The notes beneath the pieces are model-generated. The model was not told where the DNA came from. It made no database searches and worked only from the letters and a program-made list of their open reading frames with translations. Below are positions 18,606-27,131 of a DNA stretch of 64,000 nt, piece after piece. The position numbers were made by a program, and so were the translations under genes. Origin of the DNA: Rhodoblastus sp963748385 (GTDB taxonomy: Bacteria > Pseudomonadota > Alphaproteobacteria > Rhizobiales > Beijerinckiaceae); NCBI GenBank assembly GCA_963748385.1, contig CAVVIQ010000002.1, forward strand, positions 62,001 to 126,000, read 5' to 3'. Position 1 is the stretch's first letter; each line of letters begins with the position of its first letter.

Positions 18606-20005
18606 GACCGGCCCCGCTTCTGGATCATGGTCAAAAAACTTTGCCGGGGCGGTTTGGGAAAATCGCGCGTCGCGGTCCAGCCCGAACCGAGCGGCAGCGA
18701 GGAAATCCAGCCCTCCCTGGCGAAAAGCCGAAGGGCGGGCAGGGCGACAGCCTGCGCCATCCGGTAAAGCTTGGGGCGCGCGGCGAAAAAGGCCCAGATC
18801 TTGATCGCCAGGCTCATTGTTTTTGGCTCGTAGCCGCTGCGGAAACTGCGGGCGCGCCAATGAAGCAGCAGCCTCGGCAGGGGAATGTCCACCGGGCAGA
18901 CCTGCTTGCACTGGCCGTTGAGCGTGCAGGCGGCGGGCAGGTCGCGGCTCTGCTCCAGCCCATCGAAGACCGGGGTGAGCGCCGAACCCATCGGGCCGGG
19001 ATAGGCGCCGCCATAGGCGTGGCCGCCGATCGCGCGATAGACCACGCAATGGTTGAGGCAGGCGCCGCAGCGCAGGCAGCGCAGCATGTCCGGCATTTCG
19101 CGGAGCATTTGCGTGCGGCCGTGATCGACCAGCACGATATGGAATTCTTCCGGCCCGTCGCGGTCGTTCGCGCGCTTCGGGCCGCAGTGGAAAGTGGTGT
19201 ATTGGGTGAGTTCCGCGCCGGTCGCCGAGCGCACCAGCAGGCGGGTCAGTTGCAGCGCATGTTCGGTGCTGGCGACGATCTTCTCGATGCCCGCGGTCAC
19301 GATATGGACATGCGGCGGGGTCGTGGTCAGCTCGGCGTTGCCCTCATTGGTGATGGTGCAGATCGCGCCGGTCTCGGCGACGAGGAAATTGGCGCCCGAT
19401 ACGCCCACCTCGGCCGCGAAAAAATCGGCCCGCAATTGCTTGCGCGCCGAGCCGACCATGCTTTCGACGTCATGGCCCGCCGGCTTCTCGCGGTGATATT
19501 GGTCAAACAATTTGGCCACATCCTCGCGGGTGCGATGGGCGGCGGGCCAGATGATGTGGGACGGGGTTTCGCCGGCGAGCTGGATGATATGTTCGGCAAG
19601 ATCGGTCTCGACCCGGCGCAGGCCGGCCTCGGCCAGAGCGTCGGGCAGGCCGATCTCCTCGCCGAGCATGCTTTTCGAGCGCGTCACCACTTTCGCGCCC
19701 GCCGCCTTGCACAGGTCGACCACGATCCGGCTGGCCTCGTCGGCGTCGCGCGCCCAATGCACCTGCGCGCCGGAAGCGCGGGCGTTGCGTTCGAACGTTT
19801 CCAGATAATAGGCCATGTGCTCGATCGCATGGTCCTTGATCGCGGCGGCGGCGGCGCGCGCCGCCTCGAACTCCGGCCATGCGGCGACGGCGGCGGCGCG
19901 TTTTCGCCGTGCGGCGCCGGTCGTGCGCTCAAGCGCCACCTTGAGTTGCGGGTCATGGAGCGCCTTTTCGACGCGAGCATGGAAATTCGGGGCCGGCGCG
20001 CTCAT
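18602..20005 (-). CDS. lutB: Lactate utilization iron-sulfur protein B
   Basis: This 467-residue LutB has an N-terminal LUD-like domain (about 60-300; ADFFAAEVGVSGANFLVAET, GNAELTTTPPHVHIVTAG) and a C-terminal ferredoxin-like domain. The first cluster motif is canonical (CLRCGACLNHC). The second reads CTLNGQCKQVCPVDIPL: the usual second Cys is Asn, leaving three of the four classical ligands there. LutB is thought to carry electrons between LutA and LutC during L-lactate oxidation. The ATG at 20005 overlaps the lutA stop (TGATG) and the stop overlaps the lutC ATG, so lutA-lutB-lutC are translated as one coupled unit. Confidence 0.9.
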   Translation of the reverse strand: MSAPAPNFHARVEKALHDPQLKVALERTTGAARRKRAAAVAAWPEFEAARAAAAAIKDHAIEHMAYYLETFERNARASGAQVHWARDADEASRIVVDLCKAAGAKVVTRSKSMLGEEIGLPDALAEAGLRRVETDLAEHIIQLAGETPSHIIWPAAHRTREDVAKLFDQYHREKPAGHDVESMVGSARKQLRADFFAAEVGVSGANFLVAETGAICTITNEGNAELTTTPPHVHIVTAGIEKIVASTEHALQLTRLLVRSATGAELTQYTTFHCGPKRANDRDGPEEFHIVLVDHGRTQMLREMPDMLRCLRCGACLNHCVVYRAIGGHAYGGAYPGPMGSALTPVFDGLEQSRDLPAACTLNGQCKQVCPVDIPLPRLLLHWRARSFRSGYEPKTMSLAIKIWAFFAARPKLYRMAQAVALPALRLFAREGWISSLPLGSGWTATRDFPKPPRQSFLTMIQKRGRS

Positions 20006-20781
20006 CACGCGTCCTCCCCGATGGCGCGGTCCGCCATGCCGGCCAGAATCTCCGCCGCGTGGAAGACTCGTGTTTTCGCGCCCCCGCGGCGCAATTTGCC
20101 GGCCATGTTGAGCAGGCAGCCGAGATCGCCGCCGAGCAGGAGGTCGGCGCCGGTCGCCTCGACATTGCGCGCCTTTTCGCCAACGATGGCGTCGGAAATA
20201 TCGGAATATTTGACGCTGAAGGCTCCGCCGAAGCCGCAGCAGGTTTCGTCGCCTTCGAGCGCGCGCAATTCCAGGCCCTCGACCGCGCCGAGCAGGGCGC
20301 GCGGCTGGTTTTTGACGCCAAGCTCGCGCAGGCCGGAGCATGAATCGTGATAGGTCGCACTGGCCTTGCAGGCGACTTTTTGCGGGCGGAAGCCGCGCAG
20401 ATCGACCAGGAAACTCAGCAGTTCATGGGTCTTGGCGGCGAGCTTTTCCGCTCGTTCGCGCCAGACCGGATCCCCGGCGAATAGCTCCGGATAATGCGCC
20501 TTGATCATGCCGGCGCAGGAGCCCGATGGCGCGACGAGATAATCGTATGGCTCGAAAGTCTCGATCACGGCTTTGGCCAGGGGCTTCGTCGCGTCATCGG
20601 CGCCGCTGTTATAGGCGGGCTGGCCGCAGCAGGTTTGGGCCAGAGGGATTTCGACGTCGCAGCCGGCGGCCTCCAGCAGCGCAAGCGCCGCGAAGCCTAT
20701 ATTGGGCCGAAGGGAATCGACGAGACAGCTGACGAAAAGCCCGACGCGCGGCTTTTCCGGGGTTTTGCCATCTTCCGGCAT
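20005..20781 (-). CDS. lutA: Lactate utilization protein A (CCG-domain)
   Basis: This 258-residue protein has two cysteine-rich CCG domains, the heterodisulfide-reductase-like fold that defines LutA/GlpC-type subunits. The motifs are CCGQPAYNSG near the middle and CCGFGGAFSVKY in the second half. The N terminus reads VGLFVSCLVDSLRPNIGFAA as in known LutA proteins. I place the start at the ATG at 20781 (MPEDGKTPEKPRVG) because AAAGGG lies about ten bases upstream; starts at 20808/20811 are possible but lack a ribosome binding site. The palindromic operator at 20835-20855 lies 54 bases upstream, between lldR and lutA. Confidence 0.92.
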   Translation of the reverse strand: MPEDGKTPEKPRVGLFVSCLVDSLRPNIGFAALALLEAAGCDVEIPLAQTCCGQPAYNSGADDATKPLAKAVIETFEPYDYLVAPSGSCAGMIKAHYPELFAGDPVWRERAEKLAAKTHELLSFLVDLRGFRPQKVACKASATYHDSCSGLRELGVKNQPRALLGAVEGLELRALEGDETCCGFGGAFSVKYSDISDAIVGEKARNVEATGADLLLGGDLGCLLNMAGKLRRGGAKTRVFHAAEILAGMADRAIGEDA

Positions 20782-20834
20782 CCGATAGCGCCCTTTCGAC
20801 CGAAACATCACGAGATTACAGCGAAGACAGCCGT

Positions 20835-20855
20835 ATGGTCAAATCTGTTGACCAT
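20835..20855. promoter_or_regulatory. Operator-like palindrome upstream of lutABC
   Basis: A perfect inverted repeat, ATGGTCAA-ATCTG-TTGACCAT, sits between the end of lldR and the start of lutA. The inner 19 bp have the form TGGT-N11-ACCA. The same form with the same spacing occurs upstream of lldR at 21686-21704. FadR-subfamily GntR regulators such as LldR bind TGGT/ACCA half-sites, so this is a good candidate operator for the neighbouring regulator. The usual spacing in enteric LldR/PdhR sites is shorter, so the assignment is inferred. Confidence 0.6.
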
Positions 20856-20858
20856 GCC

Positions 20859-21629
20859 TCATTCGTGGCTGCGGGCCAGCAGTTCGGAGCGCCCCATGCG
20901 GCGCAGGGCCCGCGCGACCCGCGTCTCTTCCTCGCGCATTTCCTTCAACGCTTGGGCGATGCCCTTGATATGGGCGGTCGCGGCGGCGGCGGCGGCGTCC
21001 TGATCGCGGGCGAGAATGGCCTCGGCAATGGCGAAATGCTGGTCGAGCAACAAGTCGCGCGAGCCGGATTTGGCGTAGAGTTGGCGGCGGTTATAAAAGG
21101 CGTCGCCGCGCAGCATTTCATAGAGCGCGCGCATGACGTGCAGCAGCACCAGATTATGCGCAGCCTCGTAGATCAGCATGTGCAGTTCAGCGTCGACGTC
21201 GGCCTCGGCCGCGAGATCGTCGGCGTCATGGGCCTGACGCAGCCTGACGAGGCAGCGGGAAATGGCGTCGCGCTCGACCTCGGTCGCCCGCGACGCCGCG
21301 AGGCGGGCGGCCTCGCCCTCGATCAGGCAGCGGTATTCGAGATAGTCCTCCAGCGCCTGATCGTTCGACTGGAACAGGGAGGTCAGCGGATCGGTCATCG
21401 GGGTGAGGAAGCGGCTGACGAAATTGCCCGCCTTGTTGGTCTCGATCAGTCCACGCGCCTGCAATTTGTCCAACGCCTCGCGCAGCGAGGGGCGGGACAC
21501 GTCGAGCTTGGGGGCGAGTTCGCGCTCTGGGGCGAGCTTTTCACCGGGCCGCAACGCGCCTTCGAGGATGAGCTGTTCGAGGCGGTCGGCGAGCGCGTCG
21601 GCGAGTTTGGGAGTCCGCAGCGGGTCCAT
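20859..21629 (-). CDS. lldR: FadR-subfamily GntR regulator of lactate use
   Basis: This 256-residue regulator has a GntR winged helix (residues 6-70: LADALADRLEQLILEGALRPG, LAPERELAPKLDVSRPSLRE, LIETNKAGNFVS). An all-helical FCD ligand domain follows (about 90-230) with the metal-binding His residues in ELHMLIYEAAHN and DQHFAIAEAI. Its position directly upstream of lutABC on the same strand, and the two matching palindromes on each side, argue that it controls lutABC and itself in response to lactate. The ATG at 21629 (MDPLRTPKL) has AGGA a few bases upstream; longer in-frame reads have no homology. Confidence 0.85.
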   Translation of the reverse strand: MDPLRTPKLADALADRLEQLILEGALRPGEKLAPERELAPKLDVSRPSLREALDKLQARGLIETNKAGNFVSRFLTPMTDPLTSLFQSNDQALEDYLEYRCLIEGEAARLAASRATEVERDAISRCLVRLRQAHDADDLAAEADVDAELHMLIYEAAHNLVLLHVMRALYEMLRGDAFYNRRQLYAKSGSRDLLLDQHFAIAEAILARDQDAAAAAATAHIKGIAQALKEMREEETRVARALRRMGRSELLARSHE

Positions 21630-21685
21630 CGAAAATCCTGTCCGCCGGCCTTCAACCGGCCGCAAGCGATCGTCTGCTTTCGCAA

Positions 21686-21704
21686 TGGTAAAATAATTAG
21701 ACCA
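21686..21704. promoter_or_regulatory. Second operator-like site upstream of lldR
   Basis: TGGT and ACCA half-sites separated by 11 bases, an AT-rich spacer, lie 57 bases before the lldR start. Form and spacing equal the core of the site at 20836-20854. It probably allows autoregulation of lldR. Confidence 0.5.
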
Positions 21705-21733
21705 CAAAGGCGCCTGGGCAGCCAGATGAAATT

Positions 21734-23287
21734 TCACTTCTTTGCGGCGATCGCCGCGCGGATGATCGCCAGGGCCTGGTCGGCCAGATCGGGCGCCGAG
21801 GAATCCAGCCTGGTCCAGTCGATCCTTCCCGCGCCGCGTTTCAGCTGGCCTTCGAGCACGTCGAGATCGGCGTCGGAGACGCCGTGGGGCCGCTCGCGCA
21901 CGCGCCGGCGCAGCGCTTCGGGCGGCGCCTCGAGCCACAGGCCAACGAAGGGCGCGCCGCAATCGCGCGCCAGCTTGGCGGCGGCGGCGCGCTCCTCCTC
22001 GGTCGAATAGACGGCGTCCAGCACCACCGAATGACCCTGGGCGTAGGCGTCCATGGCGCGCGACAGCAGGCGCAGATAGACCGCGGCGGTGATGCTGAAT
22101 TCATAGGCCGAGGGCGGCAGGCGGTCGGTCGGCGGGATTCTGTGCATGGCCTTGCGCGTGCGGTCGGAATTGAGCGTCCGCGCGCCTGGCGGCGCCCCGA
22201 TGTCGCCGGCGATCGCCGCCGTCAGGGTCGATTTGCCGGCGCCGCTGAAGCCGCCGATGGCGACGATGGCGTTGGGGCGGCGCGCCAGCAGCTCCTCGGC
22301 CAGCGCAAAATAAGCGCGGGCCTCGCGCTCCATGGCGGCGTCGGCCTGCGCCTCGCCGGAATGGGCCTGCGAAGCGGCGATATGGGCGCGGATCGCGGCG
22401 CGCAGGGCCATGAAGAACGGCAAGGCCGAATAGCCGTCGCGGATTCTGGCCGGCATGTCCGGGACGGTGCGCGACAGGTCGCTGACATAACGGTTGAACA
22501 GCAGATTGGCGAGGTCGTGGCGCCCGACGAGCCACAGGTCCATCAGGGTGAAGGCGACGTCGTAGAGCACGTCGATCCGCGCCAGTCTGGGGTCGAATTC
22601 GATACAGTCGAACAGGGTCGGGCGCCCCTCGAACCAGCAAATATTGCGCAGGTAAAGGTCGCCGTGGCACAGCCGGACGAATCCGGCGCTGGCGCGGCCG
22701 TCGAGCAGGCCGGCCAGCTCCTTCAGTTCACGGCGAAAAGCGGCGTCGAGCCGGTCGCGCTCCTCCCCGGTGAAAACGCCGCAATGGGCGAAAGAATCCT
22801 GGTTGAGGTCGAGGAGGTGGGCGAAGGCGGCCGAACCGCCCTCGTCGTCGAAACGCTGCGCGCGGGCGTGGAAATCGGCGATTGTCGAAGCGAGCGCCTG
22901 GATATGGGAGGGGGTCAGCCGGCCCTCGCGGGCCATGACGTCGAACAGGCTCGATTCCTCGAAGCGGCGCATGACGACGATGCAATCAACCAGCGGCCCC
23001 GGCCCATCGAAGGCGAGGCCGCCCGGCTCGCGGGTGATCCGCCGCGCGCCGAGGTAAAGCGTCGGCGCTGCGCGCGAATTGAGCGCAAGCTCGGCGCGGC
23101 AGGCTTTTTCGCGCGACGCGGGCTTCGAGAAATCGAGATAGGGGAAGACGATCGCCCGCTTGAGCTTGAAGACGAGGCCGCCCGACAGGAACAGCAGCGA
23201 GACATGGGTGGATTTGGTTTCCACCGGCGCGCCGGTTTCGCGCGCCAGGGACTGGGCGACAAAAGCGGCGACGGCGGCTTGCTCCAT
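21734..23287 (-). CDS. Bifunctional aminoglycoside-phosphotransferase-like / P-loop kinase protein
   Basis: This 517-residue two-domain protein is of a type often annotated as bifunctional aminoglycoside phosphotransferase/ATP-binding protein. Residues 1-340 form an APH/choline-kinase-like fold: HVSLLFLSGGLVFKLKRAI binds nucleotide, FVRLCHGDLYLRNICW is the catalytic loop with the Asp base, and LFDCIEFDP is the metal motif. Residues 345-510 form a zeta-toxin/shikimate-kinase-like P-loop domain (AIGGFSGAGKSTLTAAIA, then VVLDAVYSTEEERAAA). No resistance function should be assumed; the natural substrate of this fused family is unknown. The gene is single, 30 bases past the lldR operator region and close to the SGNH gene upstream. 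Confidence 0.85.
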   Translation of the reverse strand: MEQAAVAAFVAQSLARETGAPVETKSTHVSLLFLSGGLVFKLKRAIVFPYLDFSKPASREKACRAELALNSRAAPTLYLGARRITREPGGLAFDGPGPLVDCIVVMRRFEESSLFDVMAREGRLTPSHIQALASTIADFHARAQRFDDEGGSAAFAHLLDLNQDSFAHCGVFTGEERDRLDAAFRRELKELAGLLDGRASAGFVRLCHGDLYLRNICWFEGRPTLFDCIEFDPRLARIDVLYDVAFTLMDLWLVGRHDLANLLFNRYVSDLSRTVPDMPARIRDGYSALPFFMALRAAIRAHIAASQAHSGEAQADAAMEREARAYFALAEELLARRPNAIVAIGGFSGAGKSTLTAAIAGDIGAPPGARTLNSDRTRKAMHRIPPTDRLPPSAYEFSITAAVYLRLLSRAMDAYAQGHSVVLDAVYSTEEERAAAAKLARDCGAPFVGLWLEAPPEALRRRVRERPHGVSDADLDVLEGQLKRGAGRIDWTRLDSSAPDLADQALAIIRAAIAAKK

Positions 23288-23299
23288 GGCGCTGTCAGA

Positions 23300-24221
23300 T
23301 CACGGTTTGGCCGGGCGGACGCGGCGCAGGACCATATTGGCGACCAGCGCCTGCGCGACCTGTTCCGCAAGACATTCATAACCTGCGTCGAGCGAAATGG
23401 GATTGCCGCCCTCGGCCGCGCTTTTTCGGGTTTTCGCCACGAATTGCATCGCTTCCAGGCGGCGCAGATAGAGCACGTTTTCGGACTGGGCCACCCTGCG
23501 CGTCGCCTCGCGGATGGCCTTGGCCTCGCTTTGGTCGTGCAGCCAGGGATTGGTCTCGAAACCGACCAGCAGCACGTCGATTCCATTGTCCTTGGCCCAG
23601 CGCACTCCTTCGCGCACGATCGATTTCATAGTCCTGCGGCGCGACGAACTGGAGGGCGTCGTTGGCGCCGACCTGCCAGATCAGCAGGTCGGGCCGGTCC
23701 AGCGCCACCTCGGTGCGCATCCGCTCGGCGGCGGTCGCCGCCGTCTCGCCCGAGACCGGCCTGTCCGCCACGACCACATCGACGCCGACGAGGGCGTTTT
23801 CGAGCAGGGATTCGAGCGCGGCGGGATAAGGCTTGTGCAGGCTCTGGCTCACGCCGACCGGCGAGCCGATGAGCAATATGTGGAGCTTCCTGGATTTCAG
23901 CGCCGCCACGACATGAGGCAGCGGCGCAGGCGCCGCAAGGGTCGAGGCCGGGGCGTCGCAGGCCGAGGCGGGCCGCGCCGCGCTTTGCGCCGGAGCGGGC
24001 GCCCCCGCGGCTGGCGGGTTCGACGTCGCCGCTGGCGCGCCGGGGCCTGTCGGCTTCGACGCCAACGCTGGCGCGCCGGCGTTTGTCGGGTTCGCCGCCG
24101 CCGCTGGCGCGCCGGCGCTTGGCAGCGCGACGGCCGCGGCGAGCGCGCAGCGCGCCAGTCCGCGCCGGATCAGGTCGAGGCCGCGCGTTCGGCGCGCGCC
24201 ACGGCGAGTCTTTTTCGCCAT
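23300..24221 (-). CDS. SGNH-hydrolase-like protein, frameshifted, catalytic motifs altered
   Basis: This is a secreted SGNH/GDSL-hydrolase-like protein. It has a signal sequence (RCALAAAVALPSAGAPAAAA) and a Pro/Ala-rich linker containing three imperfect repeats. An SGNH domain follows with a recognisable block III (LLIWQVGANDALQFV). The block I region reads LLIGSPVGVSQSL instead of GDS, and the final region reads GGNPISLDAGYECLAEQ instead of the usual DGLHM pattern, so both Ser and His of the dyad seem absent. The frame breaks at about 23628: the part after QDYE continues in another frame as KSIVREGVRWAKDNGIDVLLV. The start at 24221 overlaps the end of the OpgC gene by 52 bases, as expected for a coupled pair that modifies a glycan. 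Confidence 0.6.
23990..24110. repeat. Three imperfect tandem repeats of about 36-39 bases
   Basis: Within the linker of the SGNH-like gene the sequence repeats a unit containing CTGGCGCGCCGG followed by a TTCG-containing half. The encoded linker repeats GAPA with NP/KP spacing. Such slippage-prone linkers vary between strains. Confidence 0.6.
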
Positions 24222-25276
24222 TCCGACAACCATGCGACCAAGCCCATCGAAGACCAACCGAAAACTATCATGACGACGTCCATTTCGATACGCCCGCTGA
24301 AGGCATAACGGACGATCTGCCCGAAAAGGCTGAGAAGCGACCCCGCGCAAAAGACATTCAGGGAATTGCGGCCGAGCATCGCCAGATAATTCGTCAGCTG
24401 CGGCGTGAGGCGGTCGATATATTTGAACGCGCCCATGAAGAAGCAGGCCAGAGCCAGCGAATGAAGCAGGAGCGCGGGCGAAAGATAGGTCTTGTCGAAG
24501 ACGAAGAACAGTTTCGGACTCGGCAGGGCGGCGGGATCGGGCGCGATTCCCGCCAGCGTCAGCCCGGCGCCCAAAAAAACCTGGACGCCGGCCAGCCAGA
24601 ACAGGATTGTCTTTACCCGCGGCGACCAGCTCGACCAGCCGCGCGGCCCGCTCAGCACGAAGCCGAGGACGAAAATGAATTGCCAGGCGAAGGGGCTGAA
24701 ATACCACTCGCCGTCCACGGGCCAGGTGGGCAGGTTCAGACCCGTCGCGAGTGTAGCGACATAAAGGGCGAAGGACATCGGCAGCAGCGCGCGCGGCGCG
24801 TAACGGTCGATGATGGCGATGGTGGGCCCTGTCGCCATCAGCACGACATAGAGCGGCAGGATGTCGAAAAAGCCGAGTTGATAGCGCAAAAGCGCCAGGC
24901 CGATATGGGCGTCGACCGGGTCCTCGAACACCGCGGAGGCGTTGTTCCATTCCAGGATATAGGGCTGGTCGAGCGCCTTGGCCGCGCCCGCCTGCATGGC
25001 GACGGCGATGGACGTGATGACCAGCTGCGCGAAATAGATGGTGAGCGCGCGGCCCGCCAGCCGGTAGACCGCCGCGCTCAGCGGCTCCTTCGCCAGCGAA
25101 TTGCAGACATAGCGCAGGGAGACGCCGGCCAGGAACACGAATAGCTCCGCCGCGTCGGACAGGGAATAGTGGCGGAAAGTGTAGCGTTCGAGGAAAATGC
25201 CGGGGATGTGATTGATGAAGATCGTCGCCAACGCGAAGCCGCGCCAGAAATCGACCGAGTTGGGCGCCCTCATCAA
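24170..25276 (-). CDS. opgC: OpgC-type membrane acyltransferase
   Basis: This 368-residue polytopic membrane protein of the OpgC family (related to acyltransferase 3) is linked in proteobacteria to succinylation of periplasmic glucans. The N terminus RAPNSVDFWRGFALATIFIN is the family signature with the Asp/Trp/Arg of helix 1. Other landmarks are HYSLSDAAELFVFLAGVSL and LGRNSLNVFCAGSLL. About ten hydrophobic helices are visible. A downstream overlapping SGNH-like gene on the same strand supports a role in modifying an extracytoplasmic glycan. The ATG at 25276 or the next one at 25273 can serve as start. Confidence 0.85.
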   Translation of the reverse strand: MMRAPNSVDFWRGFALATIFINHIPGIFLERYTFRHYSLSDAAELFVFLAGVSLRYVCNSLAKEPLSAAVYRLAGRALTIYFAQLVITSIAVAMQAGAAKALDQPYILEWNNASAVFEDPVDAHIGLALLRYQLGFFDILPLYVVLMATGPTIAIIDRYAPRALLPMSFALYVATLATGLNLPTWPVDGEWYFSPFAWQFIFVLGFVLSGPRGWSSWSPRVKTILFWLAGVQVFLGAGLTLAGIAPDPAALPSPKLFFVFDKTYLSPALLLHSLALACFFMGAFKYIDRLTPQLTNYLAMLGRNSLNVFCAGSLLSLFGQIVRYAFSGRIEMDVVMIVFGWSSMGLVAWLSEWRKRLAVARAERAAST

Positions 25277-25401
25277 GCGCGCGCTCCGCTCGCGCCGCGG
25301 CGCGGACGGGTTCTGCTAGCAATGATGGCGGCGCGAAAACTCATGACGGGCGGGGCGGGTCCAAAATCGAACTCCCGCTATAGCCGCGCCGGAAAAAATC
25401 C

Positions 25402-25743
25402 TCAAATCGAGAAGCTCGTTCCGCAGCCGCAGGAGGCGGTGGCGTTGGGATTGTCGATCTTGAAGGACTGGCCCATCAGATCGTCGACGAAATCGATTTT
25501 CGCGCCCTTGAGCAAATCGAGCGACACCAGATCGATCGCCAGCCGCGAGTCCGAGTCGCCGAGAATCAAATCGCTGTCCTCGGCGCCGGGAACGATGTCG
25601 AAGGCGTATTGGAAGCCGGAGCAGCCGCCGCCATTGACCGAAATGCGCAGGAATGAGCCCGGCGCCTCGCCGCGCAGCACTTCCGCGACGCGTTTGAGGG
25701 CGTTTTCGGTGGCGATGACCTGTTCCGCCGCGATCTGGTTCAT
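25402..25743 (-). CDS. erpA: A-type iron-sulfur carrier (ErpA/IscA)
   Basis: This 113-residue A-type Fe-S cluster carrier has the three conserved cysteines, one in SVNGGGCSGFQYAF and two in the C-terminal ASCGCGTSFSI. It delivers [Fe-S] clusters to apoproteins in the cytosol. The ATG at 25743 (MNQIAAEQVIATENAL) starts at the conserved N terminus; four upstream codons are in frame but unlikely. The divergent pairing with a dGTPase gene is a common alphaproteobacterial arrangement. Confidence 0.92.
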   Translation of the reverse strand: MNQIAAEQVIATENALKRVAEVLRGEAPGSFLRISVNGGGCSGFQYAFDIVPGAEDSDLILGDSDSRLAIDLVSLDLLKGAKIDFVDDLMGQSFKIDNPNATASCGCGTSFSI

Positions 25744-25888
25744 TCCGTCCTCCAAAAATGGCGCGTTTTTCCAAAGATAGTCGCGAATGCCGCCTGGTCA
25801 ATGCGCGTCCGCGCTTTTCGATCCCTTGCCTGTCGTGCTATCGCCCGAGGCGACGCACGCCCGCGTCGCTTTTTTCCAAAGGTCCGCC

Positions 25889-27112
25889 TTGTCCGCCGCG
25901 CCGGGCTCCGATTTTCTGCAAGACAAGCCTCTTGCCCCTTACGCCGCGGACTGGCGGCGCAGTCGCGGCCGGCTTTTCGCCGAGGCCGCCTCGCCAACTC
26001 GCGGCGATTTCCAGCGCGACCGCGACCGACTGATCCATTCCACCGCCTTCCGCCGCCTCGCCCACAAGACCCAGGTCTTCATCCCGTTCGAGGGCGACCA
26101 TTTCCGCACTCGCCTGACCCATACGATCGAGGTCGCGCAGATTTCCCGCGCCCTCGCGCGGGGCCTGAGGCTGGACGAGGATCTGGCCGAGGCGACCGCG
26201 CTCGCCCACGATCTCGGCCACACCTGTTTCGGCCATGCCGGCGAGGACGTGCTCGACGCCTGCATGGCGCCTTACGGCGGCTTCGACCACAACGCCCACG
26301 CCCTGCGCATCGTGACCAGGCTGGAGCGGCGTTACGCTGGTTGGGACGGGCTCAATCTCTGCTACGAGACTCTAGAAGGGCTGGTGAAGCACAACGGCCC
26401 GCTGCGCGGCGCGCGTGTCCCACACGGGCACAAAAACGAAATTCCTTGGGAAATCATGGAATTCGACAGAATATTTCCCCTCGATCTGGAGCTTTTCGCC
26501 TCATCGGAAGCGCAATGCGCGGCGCTCGCCGACGACATCGCCTATAACGCCCATGACATCGACGACGGCCTGCGCGCCGGCCTGTTCAGCCTCGACGACC
26601 TGCGCCGCGTCCCCTTCCTGAAGGCGCTGCTCGACGAAATCGGCGCGCTCCATCCGGGGCTGGAGGGAATGCGGGCGATACACGAACTGGTCCGCCGGAT
26701 CATCACCCGCTTCGTCGAGGACGCTTTTTCCGAGAGCGCGCGGCGGCTGCGCAAGGTTTCGCCCCAAAGCATCGACGACATCCGCCGTTGCGAATTCCCG
26801 GTCGTGGCCTTTTCCGACGCGATGGAGCGCGCGCAAAAGGAGATCAAGGAGTTTCTGTTCGCCCGGATGTACCGTCACGCCGCCGTCCTGCCGGTCTGGC
26901 GCCACGCGCAGAAGATCGTGCGCGGCCTGTTCGAGAAATTTTTCGCCGAGCCCGAATCCATGCCGGAAGAATGGGCGCAGGCCGCGCGCCCCTGCGACGA
27001 TTCCGGCCGCGCGCGTGTGGTTTCCGATTACATCGCCGGCATGACCGACCGCTACGCCCTGGCGCAGGCGGAGAAATGGCTCGATGACGCCGAGAAACAG
27101 GCTGGCCGGTGA
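25889..27112 (+). CDS. dgt: Deoxyguanosinetriphosphate triphosphohydrolase-like protein
   Basis: This HD-domain dNTP triphosphohydrolase degrades dNTPs to nucleoside and triphosphate. The core reads FQRDRDRLIHSTAFRRLAHK, then the HD site HFRTRLTHTIEVAQISRALA and ATALAHDLGHTCFGHAGED. DHNAHALRIVTRLE follows, and near the C terminus VSDYIAGMTDRYALAQAEKW. The start is uncertain: TTG at 25889 has AAAGG six bases before it and gives about 15 residues before the conserved LAPYAADWRRSRGR, while an ATG at 25787 would add 34 non-conserved residues. It is divergent from the A-type Fe-S gene. Confidence 0.85.
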   Translation: MSAAPGSDFLQDKPLAPYAADWRRSRGRLFAEAASPTRGDFQRDRDRLIHSTAFRRLAHKTQVFIPFEGDHFRTRLTHTIEVAQISRALARGLRLDEDLAEATALAHDLGHTCFGHAGEDVLDACMAPYGGFDHNAHALRIVTRLERRYAGWDGLNLCYETLEGLVKHNGPLRGARVPHGHKNEIPWEIMEFDRIFPLDLELFASSEAQCAALADDIAYNAHDIDDGLRAGLFSLDDLRRVPFLKALLDEIGALHPGLEGMRAIHELVRRIITRFVEDAFSESARRLRKVSPQSIDDIRRCEFPVVAFSDAMERAQKEIKEFLFARMYRHAAVLPVWRHAQKIVRGLFEKFFAEPESMPEEWAQAARPCDDSGRARVVSDYIAGMTDRYALAQAEKWLDDAEKQAGR

Positions 27113-27131
27113 GCCGCGCCGGCAAGCCGGG

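Noticed and set aside
21734..23287. Aminoglycoside resistance gene
   Set aside because: Only the fold is shared; the fused P-loop domain and chromosomal housekeeping context do not support a resistance role.
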